Positions 17,357 to 28,634 of a stretch of 61,142 nucleotides of DNA are shown here, one piece after another; the first letter of the stretch is position 1; the number at the start of each line of letters is the position of its first letter. The DNA is from Alphaproteobacteria bacterium (lineage in GTDB: Bacteria > Pseudomonadota > Alphaproteobacteria > UBA828), in the NCBI GenBank assembly GCA_022826665.1, contig JAJDUK010000102.1, forward strand, positions 1 through 61,142. Reading direction: 5' to 3'. A program made the translations under genes and the position numbers. The notes beneath the pieces were generated by a model. The model had not been told where the DNA came from. It did not search any database and saw only the letters and a list, made by a program, of their open reading frames with translations.

Positions 17357-17989
17357 TTAGAGCCTGCGCGCCTGGGCGATGGGGAGGTCGGAGATCCGGG
17401 CGTACTCGCCGGCCGCGAAAAACGCCGGATCGTTCAGGTAATCCAGCACCAGATCGGTGGTATCGAGACCCCAGAATATCTCGTCGCCGATGACGAACGT
17501 CGGGATTCCGAAGACTCCGCGCTCCGCGGCCTCCTCCGTGCCCCGCCTGAGCGCCTCCTTGACTTGCGGTGCCGCGATCAACGCGTCGGCGTCCGCGATG
17601 CCGAGACGCCCGGTCATCGCCCGCCATTCCTCGTCGTCCGAGGGATCGCGCCCCTCGGCCCATATGGCGTCGAAGACCGCGCGTATCAGCTGAGGATCGG
17701 CGCCCTGGGCGACGGCAAGGCGGAGCGGGCGCAGCGGGTTGAAGGGGTGCGCCGGCGGCATGCGGAAGGGGATGCCGTGTCGCGCCGCGTACCAATGGCA
17801 CCAGCGGTAGGTCTGCACGCGCTTGGCCGGGATCTCCGCCGGCCCCTTGTGCTCCCAGTGGGCGAGGAGCCCGGCGAAGAGCACCGGCCGGTAGGTCACC
17901 TCCAGGTCCGGCGGCAGCCGGTCGAACTGGGCGAGTTGCAGATAGGAAAAGGGAGAGAGAAAATCGAAGTACCAGTCTGCGGCCGGCAT
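17357..17989 (-). CDS. 2-hydroxychromene-2-carboxylate isomerase (DsbA family)
   Basis: 210 residues of kappa-GST/DsbA-like fold. The conserved FDFLSPFSYL puts Ser12 where GSH-dependent HCCA isomerases have their nucleophile-activating Ser, and FGIPTFVIGDE is the cis-Pro loop. These enzymes act in aromatic (naphthalene-type) degradation or serve as glutathione-dependent isomerases. It is convergent with the preceding gene and divergent from a class II aldolase. Confidence 0.83.
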   Translation of the reverse strand: MPAADWYFDFLSPFSYLQLAQFDRLPPDLEVTYRPVLFAGLLAHWEHKGPAEIPAKRVQTYRWCHWYAARHGIPFRMPPAHPFNPLRPLRLAVAQGADPQLIRAVFDAIWAEGRDPSDDEEWRAMTGRLGIADADALIAAPQVKEALRRGTEEAAERGVFGIPTFVIGDEIFWGLDTTDLVLDYLNDPAFFAAGEYARISDLPIAQARRL

Positions 17990-18099
17990 CGGCCCGTCCT
18001 TTGCGCTCAGTGATACGGCTTGCCGGACGATTGTGCCCGGTCTGGCCCGTCTGAGCGAGGGAGAGCGGGAGCCCGGCGAGTGGAAATGGCGGAGGGACC

Positions 18100-18834
18100 A
18101 TGAGCGAGACGGAGCGCGAGGCGCGGATCGACCTGGCGGCGGCCTACAGGATCGCCTGCCACCACGGGCTCAACGAGGGCGTCTGCAACCACTTCTCTCT
18201 CATGCTGCCGGGGAGCGACGATCGCTTTCTGCTGATCTCCTACGGCACGCATTGGAGCGAGGTGCGCGCCAGCACGCTCCTGGTCGTCGACATGGACGGC
18301 AACGTGCTCGAGGGCGAGGGCGACGTGGAGGAGACCGCCGTCTGCCTTCACGCCCCCCTCCACAAGGCGCGGCCGGACCTGCGCTGCCTGATGCACACCC
18401 ATCAACCCCAGGTGCTGGCGCTCGCCATGATCGAGGACGGCAAGCTGGAGCCCGCGAGCCAGAACGCGCTCCGCTTCAGCCGCCGCGTCGCCTACGACCG
18501 GGAATACGGCGGCGTCGCCTTGGCCGAGAGCGAGGGCGAGCGCGTGGCCCGCGCGATGGACGGCAAAGACATCCTCTTCATGGGTAATCACGGCGTGATG
18601 GTGGGGGGCGGCGACGTCGCCAAGACTTACGACGACCTCTACTACCTGGAGCGCGCGGCGATGGTGCAGATCCTCGCCATGAGCACCGGCCGCCCGCTCA
18701 AGCCGATCCCGCCCGAGATGGAGGCGGAAGCGGTGCGCCAGCTGTCGCGGGACAACAGGCACCGCTACGCGACCGAGCACTTCGGTGCGATCAAGCGGAT
18801 TCTCGACCGCATCGAACCCGACTATCGGGAGTAG
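18100..18834 (+). CDS. Class II aldolase/adducin family protein
   Basis: 244 residues. The zinc site is readable as HTH in CLMHTHQPQV plus the later His of GNHGVMVGG, with NEGVCNHFS as the substrate loop. Family members are fuculose-phosphate-type aldolases, but many relatives in degradative clusters act on other carboxylated hydroxy-aldehydes. GGAGGG precedes ATG. The substrate is unknown. Confidence 0.85.
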   Translation: MSETEREARIDLAAAYRIACHHGLNEGVCNHFSLMLPGSDDRFLLISYGTHWSEVRASTLLVVDMDGNVLEGEGDVEETAVCLHAPLHKARPDLRCLMHTHQPQVLALAMIEDGKLEPASQNALRFSRRVAYDREYGGVALAESEGERVARAMDGKDILFMGNHGVMVGGGDVAKTYDDLYYLERAAMVQILAMSTGRPLKPIPPEMEAEAVRQLSRDNRHRYATEHFGAIKRILDRIEPDYRE

Positions 18835-18896
18835 GCGCGGGCCGGACTGGCGCCCTCCTCTCCAAACGCGCTTGTCGGTTCAGCCCACCGCCCGCA

Positions 18897-20333
18897 TCAG
18901 AGCGACGGGCGGTGCTGCGCCCAGGGCCGCGCGCGCTCGTAGTCGGCTGCGGCGCGGAACACCGAGACATCGTCGTAGGTGCGGCCGACGAGCTGAATCC
19001 CGGTTGGCACCCCGTTGGATGCAAAGCCGCTCGGCACGCTCGCCACCGGGCACTCCGACATCAGGTTGAACGGGTAGTTGAGCTGCCATTGCACGTAGAG
19101 GTCGCCGGGGTGGTTGGAGGTGGTGACCGGCTTGCCGTTGATGCGCAGCGAGGTGTCGCTCAGGTCCTGATCCGCCCGAAGCGCCGGGATCGCGTTGGTC
19201 GGGCAGACCAGGATGTCGTGAGTCTCGAAGATCGCCGCGAGCGAGCGGTACATGTCGCCGCGCACCTTGTTGGTGCGGTAGAAGTGTGCGAGGCTGTGCC
19301 GCGAGCCTCGCTCCAGGATGTCGCGCACGAAGCTCTCGACTTCGTACTTCCAGCGCGGGAAGTCGGGCTCCACCGTGGCCCAGAACAGCCCCTCCCAGAT
19401 CACGGTCCAGGCGTCGAGCGTGCTCAGGTTCCAGCCGACGTCCACCTCCTCGACGGTGCAGCCGAGGTCGCGGAAGGTCTGGAGCGCGTCGCGCGTGTTC
19501 TTCTGCACCTCCTCGTCCACCTCGATGAAGCCGAGGTCCATGGAGTACGCGATCTTCCAGCCCTTGATCGGCTCCAGCGTCTCCGGGATTTCCAGCTTGG
19601 GGCGGAGCGAGCAGATGTCGTCCGGGTGGGGACCCGCCGTCACGTTCTGCATCAGCGCACCGTCGGCGACGCTGCGGGTGAGCGGGCCGTAGTGCAGCAG
19701 GGATTCGCGCGGGTGGTCTCGGTCGGTCGGGTTGCGGCCGAAAGGCGGCTTGAAGCCGAAGATCCCGCACGCGCCGGCGGGGATGCGGATCGAGCCGCCG
19801 CCGTCGGTGCCGTCGGCCAGCGTGGTCATGCCGGTCGCGATGGCGGCGCCGGCGCCGCCAGAGGAGCCGCCGGGTGCGAATTCCAGGTTCCACGGGTTGC
19901 GCGTGATACCCCAGAGCTCGCTGTGCGTGTGCGGCGCGTGGGCCATCTCAGGCGTGGTGGTCCGCGCGTGCATGATCGCGCCCGCATCGAGCAGTCGCTC
20001 CACCGTCGGCGCCGAGAACTCGGGCACGTGGTCCGCAAAGATGCGCGAGCCGAAGGTGGTGATCTCGCCCTCGAGCGCGTGGAAGTCCTTGATGACCACC
20101 GGCACCCCTTCCAGCGGCCGCGTCTCGGCGCCGGAGGCATAGGCCTGCTCGGCAGCCTGCGCCTGCTCCAGCGCGCGCTCGTAGAAGGTGTAGGTGTAGG
20201 CGTTGACCTTGGGGTTCACCGCCTCGGAACGCGCGATCACGGCGGACATCAGCTCGACCGGCGAAAGCGTCTTCGCCCGGAACCGCTCGATCGCCTCGTT
20301 TGCGGTCAAGTAGCAGAGATCGTCGGTCGCCAT
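18897..20333 (-). CDS. Amidase (amidase-signature family)
   Basis: 478 residues with the complete amidase-signature triad at family spacing: Lys82 (VIKDF), cis-Ser157 (GGSSGG) and nucleophile Ser181 (GGGSIRIPA). It hydrolyses a linear amide to acid and ammonia. The GatA-type partner genes are absent, so it is not the tRNA amidotransferase. It is monocistronic, with a repeat-hairpin upstream of its start. Confidence 0.9.
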   Translation of the reverse strand: MATDDLCYLTANEAIERFRAKTLSPVELMSAVIARSEAVNPKVNAYTYTFYERALEQAQAAEQAYASGAETRPLEGVPVVIKDFHALEGEITTFGSRIFADHVPEFSAPTVERLLDAGAIMHARTTTPEMAHAPHTHSELWGITRNPWNLEFAPGGSSGGAGAAIATGMTTLADGTDGGGSIRIPAGACGIFGFKPPFGRNPTDRDHPRESLLHYGPLTRSVADGALMQNVTAGPHPDDICSLRPKLEIPETLEPIKGWKIAYSMDLGFIEVDEEVQKNTRDALQTFRDLGCTVEEVDVGWNLSTLDAWTVIWEGLFWATVEPDFPRWKYEVESFVRDILERGSRHSLAHFYRTNKVRGDMYRSLAAIFETHDILVCPTNAIPALRADQDLSDTSLRINGKPVTTSNHPGDLYVQWQLNYPFNLMSECPVASVPSGFASNGVPTGIQLVGRTYDDVSVFRAAADYERARPWAQHRPSL

Positions 20334-20666
20334 CGCAGCCTCCCGCTGTCGGTTGTTCGTTGCCTGCGACCGAGACTAGAGCGTTTCCGCTTCCCACGGA
20401 AACGCTCTCGCATTTTGTCGCTCACGGCAGCCGGCCTACGGCCGGCGCCTCCGCGTCGCGCGTCCACGCGCGCGGGCGCGCGATGGCGCCGCGAAAGCGG
20501 CGGGCCGCAGTCGCGGCCTGTCGCGCATCCGTCAAAGTCGGACGCGCTCTTGCCCGCAATTCTCACGAAGGTCACGGGCTGCGTCGCGCTCAGGCGCCCC
20601 AGCGGTTGCGCGGGCGGCCGATCCGCGCGAGCCTGCGGCGAGCAACGGTCTTCGGGAGGCAAAGTC
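20334..20666. other. Intergenic stretch with repeat hairpins
   Basis: There is no convincing gene. It contains the 12-base-arm palindrome at 20378-20408, a second GC-rich palindrome near 20424-20441 (GCCGGCCTACGGCCGGC), and the RBS GGGAGG of the next gene. It lies between divergent genes. Confidence 0.5.
20378..20408. repeat. Perfect palindromic repeat AGAGCGTTTCCG / CGGAAACGCTCT
   Basis: 12-base arms (20378-20389 and 20397-20408) around a 7-base loop form a strong stem. One arm recurs exactly at 4655-4666. This looks like a dispersed intergenic repeat family rather than a gene-specific terminator. Confidence 0.65.
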
Positions 20667-21329
20667 ATGGCGGCGAAACGTGTGGTGTTGACCGGCTACG
20701 AGCCCTGGTCTCACGCGAGCGAGAACCCCACCCTCGACCTGCTCGACAAGGCGCGCGAGCGCAACTTCGCCGACATCGAGCTGATCACGCTCCGCGTGCC
20801 GGTGGAGAGCGAGCGCCTGGGGCCTCTCGTGGACGAGGCCCTGGAGACCCACAAGCCCGACATATGGATCAGCCTCGGGCTCTTCCCCGGCAGCCCGGTC
20901 GTCGCGGTCGAGCGCACCGCCGCTAACGTCATGGACTTCCCGGTGCCGGACAATGTCGAGGTCCAGCCGGTGGACGAGCCCGTGTACGCGGACGGCCCCT
21001 TCGCCTATCGGTCCACGCTGCCGATCAAGGCCATGGTGGCGGCGATGAACGAGCGCGGCGTCCCGGCCAAGGTCTCGAACACGGCGTCCACCTATCTCTG
21101 CAATCAGATCATGTATACCGCGCTCCACCTCGTGCAGGAGAAGGGGATGGAGACGCGCGCGGGTTTCATCCACGTGCCCTGCTCGCCGGGCTACGTCGCG
21201 CAGGCCTCCTACCCCGAGCACGAGTGGCCGTCGATGAGCCTCGATCTCATGGACGAAGCGGTCGATGCGGCCATCACCACGGCCGCGCGGCAGGAAACCG
21301 ACATCGCCGCACCGCCCAAGGGGTATTAG
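20667..21329 (+). CDS. Pyroglutamyl-peptidase I family cysteine peptidase
   Basis: 220 residues with the three catalytic positions of Pcp: Glu82 (VERTAANV), Cys145 (TYLCNQIMY) and His169 (FIHVPCSP). The enzyme removes N-terminal pyroglutamate, releasing 5-oxoproline. The hydantoinase/oxoprolinase-type genes at 40.6-44.4 kb could in principle act on oxoproline but are far away. CGGGAGG precedes ATG 20667. Confidence 0.86.
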   Translation: MAAKRVVLTGYEPWSHASENPTLDLLDKARERNFADIELITLRVPVESERLGPLVDEALETHKPDIWISLGLFPGSPVVAVERTAANVMDFPVPDNVEVQPVDEPVYADGPFAYRSTLPIKAMVAAMNERGVPAKVSNTASTYLCNQIMYTALHLVQEKGMETRAGFIHVPCSPGYVAQASYPEHEWPSMSLDLMDEAVDAAITTAARQETDIAAPPKGY

Positions 21330-21338
21330 GAGGGTTAC

Positions 21339-22034
21339 TTAGTCCGTGGTCTGGGACGCGCCCCGGTAGCCGGTGGCGAGCACGTAGCTCTCGGCGGAAT
21401 CGGAACGGCTCGCTGGCGGCTTGGCGTTGCGCACCCGCGCGAAGGCCTGGCGCAGCCGGACCTGAAGCTCGCCGTCACCGCCCTGGCGCAACTTGGCGAG
21501 GAAGCATCCGCCCGGCGCGAGCAGCGGCTCCGCGATATCCAGCGCGGTCTCGCAGAGTGCCGAGACCCGCAGCCGGTCGGTCGAAGCGTGGCCGGTGGTC
21601 GGCGCCGCCATGTCGCTCATCACCAGATCCGCCGGGCCGCCGAGCGCGGCGCGAATTGCGTCGAGCGCGTCCGCGCCGCAGGCATCCATCGTCAGCACGG
21701 CGACGCCGTCGATCGGCTCGATCTCGGTGGTGTCGACCGCGACCACGTGGCCGCGCTTGCCCACCCGCTCGGCCGCCACCTGGCTCCAGCCGCCGGGTGC
21801 CGCGCCGAGATCGACCACCCGCTGCCCCGGCTTCAGGATGTCCGCGCTCTCGGCGAGGCCGATCAGCTTGTAGGCGGCGCGGGAACGATAGCCCGCCTCC
21901 CGCGCCGCGCGGACGTAGGGGTCGTTGAGCTGGCGTTCGAGCCAGCGGGTCGACGACGCCTTGCGGCGACGCGCGCGCTTGAGCTTGACCGGCGCACGGC
22001 GCTTCCGGGGACCGTTCTCGTCGCGCGCGGTCAC
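21339..22034 (-). CDS. rlmE: 23S rRNA (uridine-2'-O-)-methyltransferase RlmE
   Basis: 231 residues from GTG 22034. The SAM-binding motif VVDLGAAPGGWSQVAAE and the K-D-K-E catalytic set are visible (Lys in RAAYKL, Asp in SDMAAPTTG, Lys in FLAKL, Glu in SAESYVLA). It methylates U2552 in the 23S A-loop. The start overlaps the stop of the upstream phosphatase as GTGA, so the pair is coupled. Confidence 0.93.
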   Translation of the reverse strand: MTARDENGPRKRRAPVKLKRARRRKASSTRWLERQLNDPYVRAAREAGYRSRAAYKLIGLAESADILKPGQRVVDLGAAPGGWSQVAAERVGKRGHVVAVDTTEIEPIDGVAVLTMDACGADALDAIRAALGGPADLVMSDMAAPTTGHASTDRLRVSALCETALDIAEPLLAPGGCFLAKLRQGGDGELQVRLRQAFARVRNAKPPASRSDSAESYVLATGYRGASQTTD

Positions 22035-23026
22035 GAGTGCGCGCGCTCCCGGCGATCGGCGCGGGCCGCCCGCATCATGCGCAGCAGCATCCCCTCGCGG
22101 AGTCCCCGGTCGGCGACATCCAGCTGCCCCGCCGGGCAGGCGACCATGACCGCATCCAGGATGGCGCAACCTGCGATCATCACGTCGCCCCGTCCGGGGC
22201 CGATGCAGGGCTGCGCCGCGCGGGCCTCGTAGTCCTGGTCGATGACCGTGTCGATCACTGCGCGCACATCGCCGAATTGCAGTCTGAGACCATCCACCCG
22301 GTCCCGGTCGTAGCGCGGGAGCCCGAGGTGAATGCCGGCAATGGTGGTGACAGTGCCCGAGGTGCCGAGAAGCTGGACCGTGCCGTCGGCGGCACCCGCC
22401 GGGATGCCGTGGGTCGCGGCGAACGGGCCGATCGCCGTCTCGATCTCGCCGACCATCGCGGCGTAGGACGCACGGGCGACCCGGTCGCCGCCGTAACGTT
22501 CGGCGAGCGTCACCACCCCATGGCCGATCGAGGCCCACGCCGCCAGCACCGGCGGCTTGCCGTCATCCAGGCGCACCCAGATGAGCTCGGTGCTGCCGCC
22601 GCCGATATCGAGCAGCAGCACGTGCCGCATCGTCCGGTCGAACAGAGGCGTGCAGCCGTCGAGGGCCAGTTGGACTTCCTCGGCCGGCGAGATGATCTCC
22701 ATGGAGAGCCCGGTCTCGTCGCTGACGCGGTCGATGAACGCCTGGCGATTCTCGGCGCGCCGGCAGGCCTCGGTCGCCACCGCCCAGTAGCGCTCGACAC
22801 CGCCCCGCCGAAGCTTGCCGGCGCAGACCCTGAGCGCCCCGATTGTTCGCCCGATCGCCTGCTCCGAGAGTCGGCCCGATTGCGCCACGCCTTCGCCGAG
22901 CCGCACGATCCGGGAGAAGGCGTCGACGACGCGGAAGCCCGCGCCCTTCGGCCGCGCGACGAGGAGCCGGCAGTTGTTCGTGCCGAGGTCGAGCGCGCCG
23001 AATGAAGGGCCGGGCCGATCGCTCAC
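22031..23026 (-). CDS. Ppx/GppA family exopolyphosphatase/guanosine pentaphosphatase
   Basis: 331 residues, the short single-domain-pair form. The sugar-kinase-like phosphate loops are present: ALDLGTNNCRLL at the N-terminus and LLDIGGGSTELIW in the second lobe. These enzymes hydrolyse polyphosphate or pppGpp. Coupling to rlmE is common in alphaproteobacteria. Confidence 0.9.
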   Translation of the reverse strand: MSDRPGPSFGALDLGTNNCRLLVARPKGAGFRVVDAFSRIVRLGEGVAQSGRLSEQAIGRTIGALRVCAGKLRRGGVERYWAVATEACRRAENRQAFIDRVSDETGLSMEIISPAEEVQLALDGCTPLFDRTMRHVLLLDIGGGSTELIWVRLDDGKPPVLAAWASIGHGVVTLAERYGGDRVARASYAAMVGEIETAIGPFAATHGIPAGAADGTVQLLGTSGTVTTIAGIHLGLPRYDRDRVDGLRLQFGDVRAVIDTVIDQDYEARAAQPCIGPGRGDVMIAGCAILDAVMVACPAGQLDVADRGLREGMLLRMMRAARADRRERAHS

Positions 23027-23162
23027 TGTGCTTGCTCCGATTGCCGGGGCGCCCGCTGCCCGACGCCGGCTTGGGCACCATTACAGCGCGTGCGCCCCCG
23101 ACTGGCAACGCGCGGAGGCCGTGGTGACTTACGCCTCATGGTAGAGGCCGCGCGACGATCGG

Positions 23163-23190
23163 TTGACACGGCCGCCCCATGCAATAATTG
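23163..23190 (+). promoter_or_regulatory. Probable tRNA-Gln promoter
   Basis: TTGACA (23163-23168) is a perfect -35, and an AT-rich block (23182-23190) follows at -10 distance, just before the tRNA. The exact -10 hexamer is ambiguous. Confidence 0.4.
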
Positions 23191-23206
23191 TCAGGCCGGA
23201 CCCTGC

Positions 23207-23280
23207 TGGGGGATCGTCTAACGGTAGGACAGCGGACTCTGACTCCGTAGGTCCAGGTTCGAATCCTGGTCCCCCAGCCA
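23207..23280 (+). tRNA. tRNA-Gln (anticodon CTG)
   Basis: A full cloverleaf: acceptor TGGGGGA/TCCCCCA, D arm GTC-loop-GAC, anticodon stem GCGGA/TCCGT with loop CTCTGAC (anticodon CTG), T arm CCAGG/CCTGG with loop TTCGAAT, and encoded CCA. I see no duplicated 3' end nearby that would mark an integration site. Confidence 0.97.
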
Positions 23281-23287
23281 CCCTCCA

Positions 23288-23321
23288 CGCCCGGCGCGGC
23301 CACTGGCCCGGCCGGGCGTTT
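23288..23321 (+). terminator. Terminator after tRNA-Gln
   Basis: CGCCCGGC (23288-23295) pairs with GCCGGGCG (23311-23318), followed by TTT. It also lies just beyond the end of the oppositely oriented GcvT-like gene and may serve both. Confidence 0.65.
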
Positions 23322-23342
23322 CGATTCTGGCCGGCCCCACGA

Positions 23343-24440
23343 TCAGGCGTGGGTGCGGGTCTTGTCCGGATCGTAGAAGGGGATGCGCGAGACCGTCGCG
23401 GAGCAGCGCCCGCTCTCGCCCTCGACATCGAGCCGCGTGCCCTCGGCCGCCGCGTGGGGCGCCACGTGGCAAAGCGCGAGGGATTTCTGCATCCGGTGCG
23501 ACCAGCCTGGGCTGTTGACGACGCCGACCTTCTCGCCGTCGAGGGTAAGCGCGGCGTCGGCGTCGACGGCATCGTCGTGATCGGCCACGATGCCCACCAT
23601 GAGGATCTTCTCCTGACCCTCGCGGGCGAACACCGCGTCCTTGCCGCGAAAATCGCCCTTCTTGCGCGAGACCGACCAGCCCATGGTGACCTCCCAGGGC
23701 GTGTTGGCCTCGGTCATGTCGTAGGGATAGAAGAGCAGCGCCGCCTCCACCCGGATCTTGTCCAGGCAGGTGAAGGAGCAGGGGACGATGCCGGCGCTCG
23801 CGCCCGCGCTCAGGATCTCCTCCCAGAGCGGCACCACGTGCTCGGCGGTCGCGAAGATTTCGTAGCCGCGTTCACCTGAATAGCCGGTCCGCGAAATCAG
23901 CGCCGGCCGGCCGAAGAGCGTGGTCTCGGCCTGATGAAAGTAGCCGAGCGCCGGCAGGTCGATCGGCGTGTGCGCATCGAGGAAGTCCACCGATGCCGGC
24001 CCCTGCAGCGAAATGTCGTGCAGATCGTCGTCGAAGGCGATGCTCACCTCTTTGCCCTCGGCGCTCTGCTGCAGCATCTCCAGGCAGGCGCCCGCGCCGT
24101 GGACCACCAAATAGTGGTCATCGGCGAGGGTGAAGATGATGGCGTCGTCGCAGATGCCACCATCGTCCTGCAACACCGGCCCGTAGGCCGACCGCCCGAT
24201 CGGGATCCGCGACATGTTGCGGGTGATGACGTGATCGCAGACCGCCGCGGCGTCGCGCCCGCGCACGTGAACCTTCTTGAGCCCGGAGACATCGAAGAGG
24301 CCCGCGCGCTCCCGCACCGCGTCGTGCTCGTCGCAGGGGTCCGAGTTGTAGGTCCACGGCGCCCCCATGCCGTTCCAGTCCTCGAGGTTGGAGCCGAGCG
24401 CCCGGTGGTGCGCGGCCAGCGCCGATTCGCGTTCACTCAT
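23343..24440 (-). CDS. GcvT-like folate-dependent aminomethyltransferase/demethylase
   Basis: 365 residues of the glycine-cleavage T/DMSP-demethylase family, with the conserved Asp pair in GGICDDAIIF (Asp98-99) that contacts the folate-linked substrate. The barrel domain is at the C-terminus. Members pass one-carbon units to tetrahydrofolate. It sits 90 bases downstream of a trimethylamine-dehydrogenase homologue on the same strand. I infer it captures the formaldehyde-level carbon released there as methylene-THF. GGGAGAG precedes ATG 24440. Confidence 0.8.
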   Translation of the reverse strand: MSERESALAAHHRALGSNLEDWNGMGAPWTYNSDPCDEHDAVRERAGLFDVSGLKKVHVRGRDAAAVCDHVITRNMSRIPIGRSAYGPVLQDDGGICDDAIIFTLADDHYLVVHGAGACLEMLQQSAEGKEVSIAFDDDLHDISLQGPASVDFLDAHTPIDLPALGYFHQAETTLFGRPALISRTGYSGERGYEIFATAEHVVPLWEEILSAGASAGIVPCSFTCLDKIRVEAALLFYPYDMTEANTPWEVTMGWSVSRKKGDFRGKDAVFAREGQEKILMVGIVADHDDAVDADAALTLDGEKVGVVNSPGWSHRMQKSLALCHVAPHAAAEGTRLDVEGESGRCSATVSRIPFYDPDKTRTHA

Positions 24441-24475
24441 AGAGAACTCTCCCTGACTCTTTCTTTCCCCTCAGT

Positions 24476-24496
24476 CGCCGGGCGCTCGCTCCGCTC
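24476..24496. repeat. Dispersed extragenic repeat, copy 2 (inverted)
   Basis: This is an exact reverse-complement match of 21 bases to 8560-8580, in the 90-base gap between the GcvT-like and trimethylamine-dehydrogenase-like genes. Confidence 0.6.
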
Positions 24497-24530
24497 AGAT
24501 CGCCTGCCCCTACACGCAACTCGCGTGGCG

Positions 24531-27143
<2,613 letters not shown>

Positions 27144-28415
27144 ATGGGCAAGAAGGGACTTACACGCAGGCAGTTCACGGGCACGGCCGCGGCTGCAGCC
27201 GGCGCTGTCGCTGCGTCGTCGTTCGGCGCCCCCTATGTTGCACAGGGCGCCGAGAAGGTCGTCAAGCTCGGCTTTCTGGGGCCGCTCACCGGCGAAGTGG
27301 CGGGCTGGGCCCTGCCGGGCCGCAATGCTTGCCTGATCTGGGCCGACCAGGTCAACGCGGGCGGCGGCATCAAGATCGGCGACGACAACTACATGGTCGA
27401 GATCGTCTCCTACGACAACGAGTACCTGGCGGACAAGTCGTTGATCGGTGCGAAGAAGCTGGTGCTCGAGGACGACGTCAAGTTGGTCTTGATGCTGGGC
27501 GGCACCGACGCGCCGGCGGCCGTGCAGTTCTTCACCAAGCAGAAGATGCTGTCGACCACCCTGCTGCCGAGCGATCTCACCCCCGACACGCTCTATCACC
27601 TGGCGCCCGCCGAGGTGCATCCGCTCTACAACGTGACCGGCGTCGAGTGGCTCGCCGAGAACCGGCCGGAGCTCAAGACCGCTGCGATCTGTGCCCAGGA
27701 CGACGAGCTCGGGTGGCCCTCGGTCGCGACCTATCTCGCTGCGTTCGAGGCGGCAGGCATCGACGTCGTCTACAACAAGTACTTCGACATCGCGACCACC
27801 GACTTCGCGCCTGTGGTGACCGCGATGCTGGCCGAGAATCCTGACATCGTCTGCCTCGACACGGCCTATCCGGACTTCGTCAACCTGCTCTGCGAGCAAC
27901 TGTTCCTGCAGGACTACAAGGGGCAAATCATCTCCTGCACCCTCGATTTCTACGGGCGGATTATCGAGAAAACGAGCACGGAGTTCCTCGAGGGTCTGAT
28001 CTTCCAGTTCCCGGATTTCGACGACCCGGCGATGAACGAGCCGCACATCAACTTCGAAAACCCCAACGAGTTCTTCGTCAACTACAACGAGCGCTTCCCC
28101 GACGCCTGGAGCGCGGTGACCTGGGAATATCCCGCCATCGCCGAGATGTGGAGACTGGCGGCCGAGAAGGCCGGCAGCGTCGAGCCGATGGCCGTGTTCG
28201 CGTCGCTGAAGGAAGGCGGGCGCGGCCCCCATGTCTTCGGCGACGCCGACTGGTGGGGCGAAGAGCTGTGGGGCATCGACAACGCCCTGGTCGGCAACTG
28301 GCCGGTGGTGCAGATCCAGAACGGCAAGGCCACGATCGTCGAGTACCGCAACATCATCGACTGGTGGAACAAGCACGGCGAGCTGTTGAAGAAGCATACC
28401 GCGGAGCAAGGCTGA
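27144..28415 (+). CDS. ABC transporter substrate-binding protein, Tat-exported (LIV-type)
   Basis: 423 residues. The N-terminus LTRRQFTGTAAAAAGAVAA is a twin-arginine signal ending near QGA. The mature part has the type I periplasmic-binding fold of the branched-chain/amide group (GFLGPLTGEVAGWALPGRNA). Tat export suggests folding before export. It is divergent from the trimethylamine-dehydrogenase homologue and followed by two LIV-type permeases, so the ligand may be a methylated amine or betaine. That is inference from context only. ATG 27144 has GGGAGA upstream. Confidence 0.87.
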   Translation: MGKKGLTRRQFTGTAAAAAGAVAASSFGAPYVAQGAEKVVKLGFLGPLTGEVAGWALPGRNACLIWADQVNAGGGIKIGDDNYMVEIVSYDNEYLADKSLIGAKKLVLEDDVKLVLMLGGTDAPAAVQFFTKQKMLSTTLLPSDLTPDTLYHLAPAEVHPLYNVTGVEWLAENRPELKTAAICAQDDELGWPSVATYLAAFEAAGIDVVYNKYFDIATTDFAPVVTAMLAENPDIVCLDTAYPDFVNLLCEQLFLQDYKGQIISCTLDFYGRIIEKTSTEFLEGLIFQFPDFDDPAMNEPHINFENPNEFFVNYNERFPDAWSAVTWEYPAIAEMWRLAAEKAGSVEPMAVFASLKEGGRGPHVFGDADWWGEELWGIDNALVGNWPVVQIQNGKATIVEYRNIIDWWNKHGELLKKHTAEQG

Positions 28416-28486
28416 CCCTGCAGCCTGCGGTAACCACCACGTTATGACGCGGCGGGTCCGTCGTCAGCACGGACCGCCGCACAGGC

Positions 28487-28512
28487 GAGCCGGGGCGGTG
28501 CAGCCCCGGCTC
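28487..28512 (+). terminator. Hairpin between binding-protein and permease genes
   Basis: GAGCCGGGGC (28487-28496) and GCCCCGGCTC (28503-28512) form a perfect 10-base stem with a 6-base loop, followed by TTCCGTTGT. It probably attenuates transcription or protects the abundant binding-protein message. A weaker palindrome precedes it at about 28451-28480. Confidence 0.6.
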
Positions 28513-28634
28513 TTCCGTTGTAGGATTCGTCTCCGGACAAGCGGACGCACCGTCGGGCCCGGCGCACTGGCCGCGCCGCCGGGATGGTGGGGCATGCGCC
28601 GCGCCTGAGACGCACCTGACCCGCACGAGGGACC

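Noticed and set aside
18912-21329. 805-residue plus-strand frame through the amidase region
   Set aside because: It is the complement of the amidase gene joined to the true pyroglutamyl-peptidase frame. Only the part from 20667 has family similarity and an RBS.
23207-23280. tRNA-Gln as an integration site of a genomic island
   Set aside because: I see no repeat of the tRNA 3' end within the window, and the integrases are 33 kb away next to a different spacer.
23281-24440. Glycine riboswitch linked to the GcvT-like gene
   Set aside because: The gene is in an operon behind the amine dehydrogenase. Neither its 90-base leader nor the divergent promoter shows the paired aptamer pattern.
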